Shown: positions 39,332-51,300 of the stretch, piece by piece
Layout: each line of letters starts with the position of its first letter
Position numbering within the stretch: position 1 is the first letter of the stretch
Notes under the pieces: generated by a model
What the model was told of the DNA's origin: nothing
What the model saw: only the letters and a program-made list of their open reading frames with translations
Databases searched by the model: none
Program-made: the position numbers and the translations under genes
Assembly: GCA_008638375.1 (NCBI GenBank)
Contig: CM018041.1
Coordinates: 1,860,001 to 1,924,000 of the forward strand
Length of the DNA: 64,000 nucleotides
Direction of reading: 5' to 3'
DNA from: Nyssa sinensis
Lineage: Eukaryota; Streptophyta; Magnoliopsida; Cornales; Nyssaceae

Positions 39332-40654
39332 TTACAATTCGAATTCATCTTCAAGCTTTAGTGCCTCAGCAGCAGCTTCCTCCTCATCATCATCAAGCGC
39401 AAAGTAAGGGTTGTGCACCTTAGGCCTGAAATTGTAAGCAGTGAACACATAAAATGCAAGGGTAGCCAATTCCCCAGCCACCACACTCGTCCACTGATAA
39501 CGATACGAAGTGATAGTCTCCAGAGCATAAACCACAACCCTTGTGAAGTAAATGTAGCATATAACTACAACGTAGTACTGCCTGAACAATGTCAATTTCA
39601 TCAAGTTCACCGCGGCCTTCCCATCTGTTCTAGCTGCCTCACGCAAATTCTTAATTGACCACACAATTGGAAACAAAACAGCACAACAACAGATAACATC
39701 GACAAGCAAGAAGACTTGATTCCATGTGTGTGAGTCTTGCCCGAATGGACCGGTTTCATCAAGCACCACCTGTGCCACATTCGCAACAACTTGCAACGGT
39801 ATCACAATCATCAAAACCTTCTTCTCCTTATTTTGCAAATAGGGTTTCAAGAATGACCAACCCGTCCCAATCAAAACAATCAAAGTGAACAATGTAATTC
39901 CCTTCAAAAAGCTGAAGATATAAAACAAGACATCCCAGCCATGGGCAGTACCAGTCCGCTTAATATACGATTTATCCTCGGCTTCGCATAATAGATTCAA
40001 TGCTTTCAAAATAACCACAGCGAGCATAAAGAAATGGATACGGAACGCCGACAATCGCTTATTGTAAAGAATGTATATCCAGATACCGGCCAGTGACGAA
40101 TAAATCAAGAAAAACAGGAAATATATGGAAGGGAGCACTGTTTTACCGGCGGATAAGTAGTCGCGGCGGCCGGATTTCGGGTCGACATTGTACATGGCGG
40201 AGTGAACATTCATAGAGATTTGGAGACCGGGGACGCAATTGCCGAATACCAGAGTGAACTGATTGGCGTCACTGACATTGAAGCTTGTGTCGTAGCGATC
40301 GTTGCCTTTGAGTTGGTCGAAGGTGACCAAGCGTTTGATGAGATCAGACTGGAGAGAGCAACCGATGTCACGTTCTTGGATTTGTTCGAGGACGTGGAGC
40401 CAGGAGTCCCGAGTACAGAAGAAGAACCCGACTTGGGAGAGGTCGGTCTTAGGGTTTGAAAAGTAGATTTGGGAGACGTTGAGAACGAGGCGACCTGAAT
40501 GGGTGAATCCGAATTCATCGAAGGGGATTGCGAATCGGTCGTTGGACCGGATCTCCGTGGATCGGATCTCGGCGACGGTGGTCGTGAAGAAGAGAGCAGC
40601 AGCGACGATGAGGAGAAAGAAGATTGGAAGCGAGGATTTGCAAGAGGCAGCCAT
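39332..40654 (-). CDS. GPR107/LUSTR-type seven-transmembrane protein
   Basis: A single uninterrupted exon of 440 residues, the usual size of plant members of the Lung-7TM/GPR107-108 family (Arabidopsis candidate G-protein-coupled receptors; Golgi or endosomal trafficking roles in relatives). The start chosen is the ATG at 40654 (MAASCKSSLPIFFLLIVAAA), which gives a signal peptide; the frame is open a further 28 codons but those are not peptide-like. A lumenal N-terminal domain (about 30-185) has paired cysteines (FFFCTRDSW, IGCSLQ, FGNCVPGL). Then seven hydrophobic spans follow, beginning VLPSIYFLFFLIYSSLAGIW and including LKGITLFTLIVLIGTGWSFL, LLVDVICCCAVLFPIVW and a last span ending VFTAYNFRP. 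The tail is acidic (DDDEEEAAAEALKLEDEFEL). Intact frame. Ligand and G-protein coupling are not shown by the sequence. Confidence 0.92.
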   Translation of the reverse strand: MAASCKSSLPIFFLLIVAAALFFTTTVAEIRSTEIRSNDRFAIPFDEFGFTHSGRLVLNVSQIYFSNPKTDLSQVGFFFCTRDSWLHVLEQIQERDIGCSLQSDLIKRLVTFDQLKGNDRYDTSFNVSDANQFTLVFGNCVPGLQISMNVHSAMYNVDPKSGRRDYLSAGKTVLPSIYFLFFLIYSSLAGIWIYILYNKRLSAFRIHFFMLAVVILKALNLLCEAEDKSYIKRTGTAHGWDVLFYIFSFLKGITLFTLIVLIGTGWSFLKPYLQNKEKKVLMIVIPLQVVANVAQVVLDETGPFGQDSHTWNQVFLLVDVICCCAVLFPIVWSIKNLREAARTDGKAAVNLMKLTLFRQYYVVVICYIYFTRVVVYALETITSYRYQWTSVVAGELATLAFYVFTAYNFRPKVHNPYFALDDDEEEAAAEALKLEDEFEL

Positions 40655-41087
40655 TATTGGCTCTATCTCTCTCTCCCTTGTAGATGATAATAGTTTAGAA
40701 AATGAATTTGGAATTAATAAACAAAGAAAGCTCACCACCGACTGTAGATGGAGAAGTCAAGTCAAGCGGATGTTGCTCACTGGTTACGGCAGATGACGAA
40801 GACGAAAAAATCAAAGTTGAGCAAGTGCCAGGATGTTTCGGGCGAGTTTCTTTCCTGCCAAAACCAAAGAACGTTCTAGACTTCTGTGAATTCAAATCAG
40901 AATGCCCAAACTGTTCTGTTGGATTGGGCTAGGACGGTATGGGCTATGGATAATTATGTTTTTTCTTTAGTAGGTTTTGAAATTGGCCCATCGTGGTCAC
41001 AGCTTAGCCCAATGCAGGAACTATGCATAAACTCCACATGTCAACCCAAAAGATCCAAGCATGTCAACTAGTCCACTACACAAATTC

Positions 41088-41267
41088 AGGAGTAATTATT
41101 CAGTGAGATCATTACACTATATCATCGTGTGATATTTTTTTTAAAAAAATATTGCTTTTTCATATTTTATAGATGTCAATTTCTCCTAAATTTCAGTAGT
41201 AACTGTATTTTTATAAAAAACTGTCACACGATGACGTAGTGTGACAGTATCACAAAATAAGTTCTCC
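41088..41267. mobile_element. Foldback MITE with about 47-bp inverted repeats
   Basis: The left arm begins AGGAGTAATTATTCAGTGAG and contains ACACTATATCATCGTGTGA. The right arm read on the other strand begins GGAGAACTTATTTTGTGATA and contains ACACTACGTCATCGTGTGA. The arms match at roughly four of five bases, with TCATCGTGTGA identical. The centre is AT-rich and non-coding. Same family as 23796-23955. Confidence 0.7.
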
Positions 41268-42430
41268 AAATTTATACTCCTTATATTTTTTCAGTTGAAA
41301 TAAATCAACTTAGTAATTAAGACCGGTAGATGTTGAAGTATTTTGTGGTCGAGTGGCATTTCATACATTTTTATAAGAAAGGTTACAAGTAAAAGTATGT
41401 AGTGACATGTTTATTTTTCTGTCATGAACTAAACTTGTATGTGATATGAGGGCATTTCCAGTGCTGACTCAAACCTATATCAAATTTAAATTTAAGTCAA
41501 AATACACAGAAATGACCCTCCAACCCTAGACTCAAACTCAAACCAAATCAATTTTTACTCAAATCCAAACCCAAATCAGTACACTACTGTTCACAGAACC
41601 AAATTTCTAACGGTTATTTTTTTTTCCCTACCTAGCCTCACCTCAGCTAAAAAAGTGAAAGGAAAAGGCAAGGAAAAGAAATGGAAAGAAAAACAAGAAA
41701 AGGAAAGCGACGATATTTTGGGAAGAGCTTACAGTGGTTGATCTTCTTCCCTTTTCTTCTTCTTCTTCTTCTTCCCTTAATTTCCTCTTTAAGCTAGGGT
41801 CTCTTTTGTATGTGAAACACACAGTCACACATGCACACACACTCGGCCTTCCATGGCCTCCCTACCAAGAGAGAGAGATGAAAATGACAAAAAAGAGAGA
41901 GAGACAGAGAAAGCATATGACTGAAATAGGGAAGGCTTCCCCTTTTATTCCTTATTTTTTTCTTTTTCTTTTAATCTCCACTACACATTTTCTTTTCACA
42001 CACACACATATATACATATACACATTAACACACTAATACACACAATTATCTCTCCTAACCACCAAACAATGGACAAGTGTCCTACTTAAAATTGAAGACC
42101 ACTTAACAATGGATAAGTGTCTTAAAATTGAAATATATGACTTTCTTTGGAAGGAAAAATAATTTTTGAAGAGAAACGACATAAAGTAGTTTCTGGGATA
42201 GGGTAAAAAAATTTTAAAAAAATTTGAGTAAAAACTTAAGTAATCATTGGAGAACATCAAACTCAAATTCACCTTTTACTCAAATTTTAAGTAAAATTTG
42301 GGTTTGACTTTGAGTCACCATTGAAGATGGCCTTGAATATATTCTTTCTAGCTATACGTGATGAACTTGTTTGTAAGTTTCTTTTTTATTCATTCACTAG
42401 GTCCAAGGACGAGATCAGGATTTCATATTT

Positions 42431-42449
42431 GGGGGGGGGGGGGGGGGGG
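42431..42449. repeat. Homopolymer G19
   Basis: Nineteen consecutive G on the plus strand, between ATTT and ATTTG. Such runs are prone to replication and sequencing slippage; the true length may differ. Confidence 0.85.
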
Positions 42450-43955
42450 ATTTGTTTTTTAAATATTCAATCCAAAATTAAAAAATTTAAAAAGTATAAA
42501 ATAAAAATTAATATTGATTGATAAAATTTTAATAAGCAATTAAATTTATTGATATATATGAATTTATCAATTAGATAAGGAATCTAATCATAGAAAGAGA
42601 GCCCTAAAAAATTTTAAATTGTACAAAAAGAATTCAAACAATCAATAGAAGTTTCAATAAGAGTTTAAAATGAAATTGAAAGAAAGGTGAAGTATGAAAT
42701 ATTTTAGACTTGGGGAGACAAAAATGCAAATTAACAAGATATATTTAAAAAGTATATAAAAGTTTCAAATAAAAATATTTGAGGACTGTCCAAGCATAGC
42801 CTCGTTCCTGAATAAGTCCATCACTGTATTTTAAGAGTGAAAAAATCTATTATGTTTAATATTTTTCTAAAAGATGAGACAGATATATTGAGTTTTGACT
42901 TAACCTGGGTTGCTATATGACAGGGAAAATGTTTGGGTGTAAACAGTTTTGGTTTGATAGAAATTTTATTTTAACTACTTATCACTTAGTAATAGAAAAG
43001 AAAAAAAGAAGTGAACAGTAATTCAATTGGTGTGATATTCTTATTATGTCTGTCTTTCACTCTCTTCCTTTCTTCTTTTACTCTCATGCACATTAACTCA
43101 GTGAATGTCATTCTTCTAATTTTAATTTAAAATTCTATTTTTAGACCGACCAATAACTAACAAGTGGTGAAATCATCAAAGATTGGTGAATGAGGTCATC
43201 CAAGGCAGGTGGACATTTTGTCCTGCATGTTTCACATTTTCCTTTTTTGGTATTAAGAATTGGTTTGGTCTATTTTGCTTTTCTGTAAAGTTAGGCTAAA
43301 ATAATGCTGGAAAACCTCGAGGGTTGACTGATTAAAATATTATTTCATTATATGAGTTAGTTTAATACACAAAACTCATATTATTATAATTATTATAAAA
43401 TTTGAGAAAGATTAAATGTCAATAATCTTAATTTTGTAAATAAAAATTAATTTTATGATTTAAATTTAAAATTTATAAATTTAAATATTATAATAAAATA
43501 ACATTATCACCACTACTCGTAATCCATTGAGAGTGACTTCTTGTTAAAGACAGAAAGGCATGGCATTGTTGGGACTTGGGACACCTTGAAAGCACCATCA
43601 TTTTCTTTACTGGAATCCACCCAACCCATTGTGGACAAACCCACTATAAAATCTTTTTTTTTTTTTGGGAGTTAGGATTACTTTCCACCTCAATAGTCTA
43701 TATTCTAATATGATAGTTGCATAAAGCCACCAAATTACACACGTTGGGAACTGTTTCTTTACAATTGTGCCATCTCCTACCCACTTCCATCACCATGAGC
43801 TACCATCTCCCACTGTTTCCAAATAAACCAGTAAAGAACCATCAGTTGCAGCACCACTGACCACAAAACTCTCTATCCCATGTATTCAATCTATATTTGA
43901 AAAAAGGTAGAAAAAAAAAAAATCTTTGTTAACCCTCTCACCAATCTCAGGCACC

Positions 43956-46900
43956 ATGTTTTTAGTATTCCTCAACTTTGTTCTATTCTCTTTCAGTTTC
44001 TTCTCAGTTTCATCAATCTCATTGCCTCAATCTGCCTTGTATCTTCTCCAATTCCGCGACAATCTGTCAAAACCTTCTCAGCTTCTCTTGCCATGGAATC
44101 AATCCAATTCACCTTCTCCTCATTGCCAATGGCTAGGAGTTTCTTGCTACTCCAACAATTTTCATGTCAAGTCCTTGAACTTCTCAGGCTTTGGCATTTC
44201 AGAAATCTTAAACAACTCCATTTCCCATCTCTGCCGTCTTCCACATTTGCTCTCCCTCGATCTCAGTGGCAACAATTTCAACGGTAGCATTCCTCCATTG
44301 CTGGCAAACTGCAGCCGACTAAATACCATTCTCATCAATGACAATGGCTTTTCGGGATCAATCCCCGCTCAGCTTTTCCAATCGAAGAGGCTCTTGCAAC
44401 TCGACTTGGGCTATAATCGCCTTTCTGGAACAATTCCTCCTGAGGTAGGCCACTGCACCAATCTTGAATATCTTGGATTGTATAACAATTTATTGAGGGG
44501 AAACATTCAAAGAGAATTACTTTCTTTACCAAATTTGAGGTTTCTGTATTTGAGCACAAACAATCTTTCTGGAACTCTACCTGATTTATCATCCTCATGT
44601 TCAATCTCTGATCTACGGATTCATGAGAATGCATTTTCTGGTTCGTTGCCAGCTAACCTGAGTAATTGTCGCAAACTCACACTATTTTTTGCATCTGATA
44701 ACAATCTTGGAGGAATTATCCCACCAGAGATGTTCAAGGGTCTTTCAGAACTTGAACTTTTCTACCTTGATGGAAACAATCTTGAAGGAGAGATTCCAGA
44801 GACACTGTGGGGACTTGAGAAATTACAAGAGCTTGTTCTATCAGGAAACAAGCTCAATGGAAGTATATCCGAAAAGATTGTTCACTGCCAAAGGCTAGCT
44901 ATGATTGCTTTGTCCGGTAATAATTTTGTAGGTCAGATTCCAAGGTCAATCGGAAGCCTGAAAAATCTGAACAGTCTGCTTCTCTTTGATAACATTCTTA
45001 GTGGCTCATTACCTCCTGAGCTTGGCAACTGCAGTTCCCTTGTCGAAATCAGGCTTCAACATAATTTTATTGGAGGAACAATTCCTCCTGAAATTTGCAA
45101 GCTGCAGAACCTTGAGGTCCTTTATCTGTTCAACAATCGCATCGAGGGCCATATTCCTCCACAGGTAGGAAGAATGAGCAGCCTTGTGGAGTTGGCTGTG
45201 TATGACAATGGCTTGACTGGAAGAATACCATTTGGAATTACCAATTTGACAAACCTGACATTCCTTTCTTTAGCTCAAAATAATCTCACTGGGAAGGTGC
45301 CATCTGAGCTTGGGAAGAACAATTCTCCTGGTTTGATTAAACTGGATTTAACAGGGAATCACCTCCATGGACCAATTCCGAATGGCATATGTGCTAGCAA
45401 TAGCCTTTCGGTTTTGACCCTCGGAAACAATGGTTTCAATGGGAGTTTTCCAATTCAAATTGGAAAATGTACGTCTCTAAGGAGGTTAATTCTTAGTCAC
45501 AATCTTCTGCAAGGGAGTATACCAGCTAATTTGGATATGAATAACAGGATTTCTTACTTGGAGATCCGAGGAAACTTATTTAAAGGAACAATACCTTCAG
45601 TTTTTGGTTCTTGGAGCAATCTCTCAATGATTGATTTCTCGGAAAATATGTTCACTGGCCCTATACCTACAGATCTTGGAAGGCTTCAGAATCTTCAAGT
45701 TTTAAGACTTTCTTCTAATAGACTCACTGGAAGCATTCCCTCTGAGCTGGGTCATTGTGAGAAAATGACAATACTGGACCTCAGTGGGAATAATCTTTTG
45801 GGAAACATTCCTTCAGAAATCACAACATATGTGGAATTGCAGAGCCTCCTCCTTCAAGATAACAAACTCAGTGGACTTATTCCTGATTCTTTCTCTTCCA
45901 GCCAAAGTATCTTCGAGTTGCAGCTTGGTAACAACATGCTGGAAGGTCCTATTCCATGCAGTCTGAGCAAACTTCCCCATTTTAACGTGGTTCTAAATTT
46001 GAGCAACAATAGGCTATCTGGTGAAATCCCCCAATGCCTCGGCAATTTAGACAAGTTAGAGATTCTTGATCTCTCAAGCAACAGTTTCTCCGGTGAGCTA
46101 CCATCAGAACTAAACAATATGCTATCCCTTTCTTTTGTGAACATATCATTTAATGGCTTCTCAGGCGAAATCCCAGCTGCTTGGGTGAAAATATTGGGTT
46201 CATATCCAGGGTCCTCTCTTGGAAACCCAGAACTCTGCTTGCTAGGAGCTCAAGCTAGTTATTGCAGGAAAGCTCAAAATAACCATCCAAGAGTCCATAT
46301 CCTAGTTGGTATATTGATTGGTGTGGTTCTGTCTGTGGCACTACTCTGTGCTGTGATTTACATATTGGTAATTCAAGGCCTTAGCCACCGATTTCCCCCT
46401 CATCAATCTCTTCTTCATGAGTGTCAATCAAAAACTGAAGATTTACCTGAGGATTTGAAGTATGAAGATATTATGCGCGCCACTGAAGACTGCAGTGACA
46501 GGTTTGTGATTGGGAGAGGCAAGCATGGGACGGTTTACAGGACAGAATCAGTGAACTCCAGAAAGCATTGGGCTGTCAAGAAGGTGGATTTGTCTGAGAC
46601 AAACTTCAGTCTTGAGATGAGAACTCTGAATTTGGTCAGGCACCGAAATGTGATCAGAATGGCGGGACATTGCATCAAAGATGGATATGGTTTCATTGTG
46701 ACCGACTACATGCCAGATGGAACTCTTTTTGATGTGCTACACCGGAGTGAATCGCGAATGGTTCTGAACTGGGATTCTCGCTATCGCATTGCTCTTGGTA
46801 ATCGCCCAAGGCCTTTCTTACCTTCACCATGATTGTGTGCCGCAGATCATTCATAGAGATGTTAAATCAGATAACATATTGATGGATTCTGAACTGGAAC

Positions 46901-47460
46901 CAAAGATTGGAGATTTTGGAATGTCGAAATTGGTTCATCATTCCGATGAAAGCTCAACAAGGTCTACCATTGTTGGAACTCTAGGCTACATTGCACCAGG
47001 TTGGTAGGATTTTGCTATAGACTTTTCAATTTCATAATCTAGAAAGATGACTTTTTCCTGAATTTTTTGTTTTCTTTCTGTTATCCTCGAATCAGAAAAT
47101 GGATACTCAATAAGGTTGACAGAGAAATGCGATGTGTACAGCTATGGAGTTATTTTGCTGGAGCTTCTATGCAGAAGATTGCCTGTAGACCCCTGCTTTG
47201 AAGAAGATCTAGATATTGTCTCCTGGGTAAAGAAGAATTTGCAGAAAAGCCATGATTGCTCTTGCTTCCTTGATGAGGAAATTAGTTTCTGGGATATAGA
47301 TGACCAATGGAAGGCATTGAAACTGCTAGATTTGGCACTTCAATGCACTGAATGGGTAGCTGATACCAGACCCTCCATGAGAGATGTTGTAGGATCTCTT
47401 ATCAAGTTGAATGGTAAACATGAAAGAAGAGAATCTAACAGAGAAAATTCAAGTTTGTAG
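43956..47460 (+). CDS. LRR receptor-like protein kinase (subfamily XI-like)
   Basis: Plasma-membrane receptor kinase. The start is the ATG at 43956 ([20 protein letters not shown]), a signal peptide; the open frame upstream has no ATG. It is followed by an LRRNT cap (HCQWLGVSC), more than 20 plant-type LRRs (repeated [17 protein letters not shown] units, residues about 75-760), one TM span (about 780-806, [20 protein letters not shown]) and a kinase domain: glycine loop [11 protein letters not shown], lysine in HWAVKKV, catalytic HRDVKSDN (an RD kinase), GDFGMSK and, across the intron, APEN. Exon 1 is 43956-46999 and exon 2 is 47096-47460, with the intron after GYIAP. One extra base near 46798 breaks the frame (ALGNRPRP instead of [14 protein letters not shown]). 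Without it the two exons make 1135 residues in perfect phase. If real, the break would leave a receptor lacking most of its kinase; a sequence error is likelier. The ligand is unknown; the family includes peptide receptors. Confidence 0.9.
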
Positions 47461-48368
47461 TATTGAACACAAAGTGCTACAGAGTAAGGGATATAAAATG
47501 GACAGCAAACTGAATGGTGATAGTCATTGTAGGAAACTCTATGGAAAATTGAAGGTCTTCGGTTGTCACTATCATTTTCTAATGAACTACAGTGGAACTA
47601 GAGAATTAATGAACAGCCAAGAAAAACTTATTCTCATTGCAGGTTGGAAGATAGGTCATATTCTGTGAACACAATAAAAGTAGCAGCCAATTCAGCAATA
47701 GTTTCCAGCAACTTGAAGCTTGGACTCTAAGCAGACAGCATGTCACACATGGTACTTTGTCCATATCCACACAGGAGAATAAGATCATTGTATATAATGG
47801 GTTCAATCTCGTGTTGCGCACATAGACAACCTGTCTCTATGTTAGATTCCTCGAATTTGAAGCTATTTTATTTTATTTTTGTAACACACAGTACTGGTAC
47901 ATTCCGTTCCAATGGGCAAAATGAAATGTCCACTGAAACAGATTTCACAACTAAGCTTCTCTGTCCCATATATCTCTCTCAAAAGAGAGACACAGAAAAA
48001 TCAACAATTCATATGGAAAAAAAATGATATTTGTTTGTTGTTCTGCATTCAGTAGCTATCCAAAACACAATGAAATAATTTCATTCCCATTAGAAAACTG
48101 AACATTAATGGATACGGTGACAACCAGATGTGGTACATTACTATTCCAAGATGATTCCAGGAAACTAGGACAGAAAGAAAGATCGTCTCTTCCATCTGGC
48201 AAGATATTAACTTTCATAACCAAGATGGTTTTAGTTCATTTCAATTTTTTTTTTCAAAATATATTTTTGTGCAAATTGTGACAAATGAGTATTCCATACA
48301 GGGCAATTGATGTTTGATTATTGAAATAAAAATAAAATAAAACCACCTGAAGAGAAGGAGCTGCAAAA
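47461..48368. other. 3' flank shared by two convergent genes
   Basis: Nothing gene-like. The left part is the 3' untranslated region of the LRR kinase, the right part that of the minus-strand 69-residue protein gene; the two genes converge here. Confidence 0.6.
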
Positions 48369-51300
48369 TCAAACTTGTGTATCTGAAGCTTTAATTTCCT
48401 TCAATTTTTCCGAAGCAGAAATCCGACCATCCAGAGACTTGTGCAATCCTTTCATCTGGACGACAAAGATAGCATATCCACATTAAAAAAATGATCCATT
48501 TTGGTTCTAGGTAGCCATGAGAAACACCTGAGTGATTACTACATAATACCTAGTTACCTATTCCTTTTTATCGCACTTCCCTCACTACTAATGAATGGAA
48601 TAATATTGCAGGAGATTTTGAAAAGCAAGAAACAAGATGTCATGATACTCAACTACTGTCTTCAGATCTAGTCAAGGAAAGGCTTAAAACTATCTCAAAC
48701 AAAGAGGGAAAGATTTCCTATGAATGGTATAAAATTGCAGGATATATTGAAAAGCAAGAAACTTGAGGTCATGGTCCTCAATGAACATCTTTAGATCATG
48801 TCAAGGAAAGGCTTAAAACTAGTTTTTTTATCAATAAAAGTGTACGTAATATTATAAACAAGAGCCCGAGAAGGGCACTAATATACAAAAAAGGGAGGGG
48901 ACTGGCGTACAAAAAGCAATTCCTAAAATCCCCTAAAAAATAAATAATAGAGTCTAAATAGTAAATACAATATTTCTCTTTAACCAAAAATAATAATAAT
49001 AACATTCTCAAAAAATGATCTTTGAATTGCCATGAAAGAAGTTCAACCCCTTCAAAAAAACCTCCTATTTCTTTCTCTCCAAAGGCACCACAAAAGATGC
49101 AAAGGAGCTCCGAGCCATTCTCAAAAAAATTACTTTATCCTTCCTCATTCAAGAACATTGCCACTCAAAAGAAGTTCCTTCACCCTAGCCAGAAGCACCC
49201 ACCTACAACCAAACAAAGTAATGATCATGCTCCAAGCATCCCTCGCCATATTGCAATGCACTAGAAGATGATCAATTGTCTCTTCCGCTTCTTTACACAT
49301 GCAAGAACAACTCGGGAATTGGAATCCCCGTTTGTGAAGATTGTCCATAGTCAAGATGGCACCCCTCATTGTTGTCCAAATAAAGAAAGCCCCTTTCTTT
49401 GATAGGCACTCCAGATCTCCAAATAATCTTCAATGGAAACTCCCCTCCCCCTTTCACCAGATTTTTACAACAAGATTTTCCAGTGATTTTTTTTGAATCA
49501 TTCACTTTCCAAATCAAGCCATCCTTTCTCTCTTCATCCAAACACACATCTATTCAAAATCAACATCAATTCTTATACCTCCCCAATCTCCCAATCAAAA
49601 AAATTCCTCCTAAAACAAGGATTTCACACCCTCCTTCCTCCAACCCAATCGACAACCAAAGCTTCCTTGTTAAAAGCGATTACAAAAAGATTAGAAAATT
49701 TATCCTTCAAGAGAACATCTCCACACCACAAATCTTCCCAAAAATTTACCTTCAGTCCATCTCCCACATCAAAATGAACATACTGGAAGAGCTTCTCCTT
49801 CGCCTTCACGATGGGTTTCTAAATCCCACACCCATGCGCCTCCACCACCTCGTTGGTAAACCAACCCTATCCCCACAACTGTATTTTGTAGCTATCACCT
49901 CCTTCCACAAAGTATTATCCTTCACCGCAAAAAGCCATAACCATTTTCCCATGGGAGCTTGATTGAACTTCTTCAAACTTTTGAAACCCAACCCTCCTTC
50001 CATGAGAAGATACTTCACTTTCTCACAGTTTACAAGATGAATCTTCATTTCCTCTTCCTTGGCATCCCAAAGGAAATCCCTTTAAATTTTTCAATCTCTT
50101 CTCCACCTTAGCAAGCATAGGAAACAAAGATAAATAGTACGTAAGGAGGTTTTCCATAATACTCTTAATAAGCGTGATCTTCCCTTCCTTAGATGTTAAA
50201 TGGCCCAGCCCGAAACCTCCTTAAAACCTAGGCATCAAGGAGAGGGGGACTAAAGCCTTATAAATTGCAAGGAGGGGTGAACAATGGGCGATGTGGGACA
50301 TTCCGACACACACCCTGACCACAGCGGCCGTTGGGCTTTGTGGGACATTCCGTACACAAGCCGAAAAGAAACCTTACTCTGATACCATGTTAAATGGCCC
50401 AGCCCGAAACCTCCTTAAAACCTAGGCATTAAGGAGAGGGGGACTAAAGCCTTATAAATTGCAAGGAGGGATGAACAATGGGCGATGTGGGACATTCTGA
50501 CACACACCCTGACCACAACGGCCGTTGGGCTTTGTGAGACATTCCGTACACAAGCCGAAAAGAAACCTTACTCTGATACCATGTTAAATGGCCCAGCCCG
50601 AAACCTCCTTAAAACCTAGGCATTAAGGAGAGGGGGACTAAAGCCTTATAAATTGCAAGGAGGGATGAACAATGGGCGATGTGGGACATTCTAACATTAG
50701 ACAAGTATTGTCTCTTTCATCCTGCCAAGCCCTGCTAATACCTCTCTACAATAGAATCTTAAACTGCTACAGAATTTGCAAGAGCTCCCAACAAGAAGCC
50801 CATGTACAATAAAGGAAGTGAACCCACACCACATCCCAAGCTCCACAATAACTCCTCCACCTCCCCAACATCCCCACCGGAATAATCTCTACCTTGCTCA
50901 AAGATTTCAAGTTTAGTAAACAAAAAAGTAAAAATTCATTAATCAGTGTTCGTCCCACTTATACAGGATAAACATTCTCAAGATCAACAGCCTGAGTATT
51001 TTACCATTGCACTAAGCAATGGGCCCTAACTTTGGTAGACAAAAAAAAAAAAAAAGATTAAAAAAATGTTATCTTTTCATTTTTTTCAGTTTTAAATTCC
51101 CATCCTGGAGAAATAAAAATCTAACATTCAGTCGCATTATCAAAAAGCTTCCCCTCTTTTGGTAGTTCTATCACTTTACCAACACTCAACTCCTCCTCCA
51201 CTTTCTTCCCAATTGCTTGCAAACTTCATGAGGTTAAATGCAATGGATCCTTGCAAGTTGCATACTGGAGAGATGCTCCATGCATGTAACTCCGAAGTGT

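Larger units (their letters stand above)
40700..43955. other. Spacer between the seven-TM gene and the LRR kinase
   Basis: Contains the presumed promoter of the seven-TM gene (around 40700-40950), a foldback MITE (41088-41267), a CTT-rich tract (41740-41775), CA tracts (about 41815-41840 and 41998-42045), an uninterrupted G19 run (42431-42449) and AT-rich sequence. No gene is recognised on either strand. Confidence 0.6.

Noticed and set aside
40655..40738. 28 extra N-terminal residues for the seven-TM protein
   Set aside because: They would place the signal peptide internally; the ATG at 40654 fits the family.
43926..43955. Longer start for the LRR kinase
   Set aside because: The upstream codons begin with TTG; the ATG at 43956 starts a clean signal peptide.
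49399..49962. Plus-strand 187-codon frame
   Set aside because: It is the antisense of decayed LINE ORF2; the minus strand carries the recognisable reverse-transcriptase-associated motifs.
50980..51030. tRNA-like text with TTGCACTAAGCAATGGGC
   Set aside because: No acceptor stem or complete cloverleaf can be formed; only a loose resemblance to a tRNA arm.
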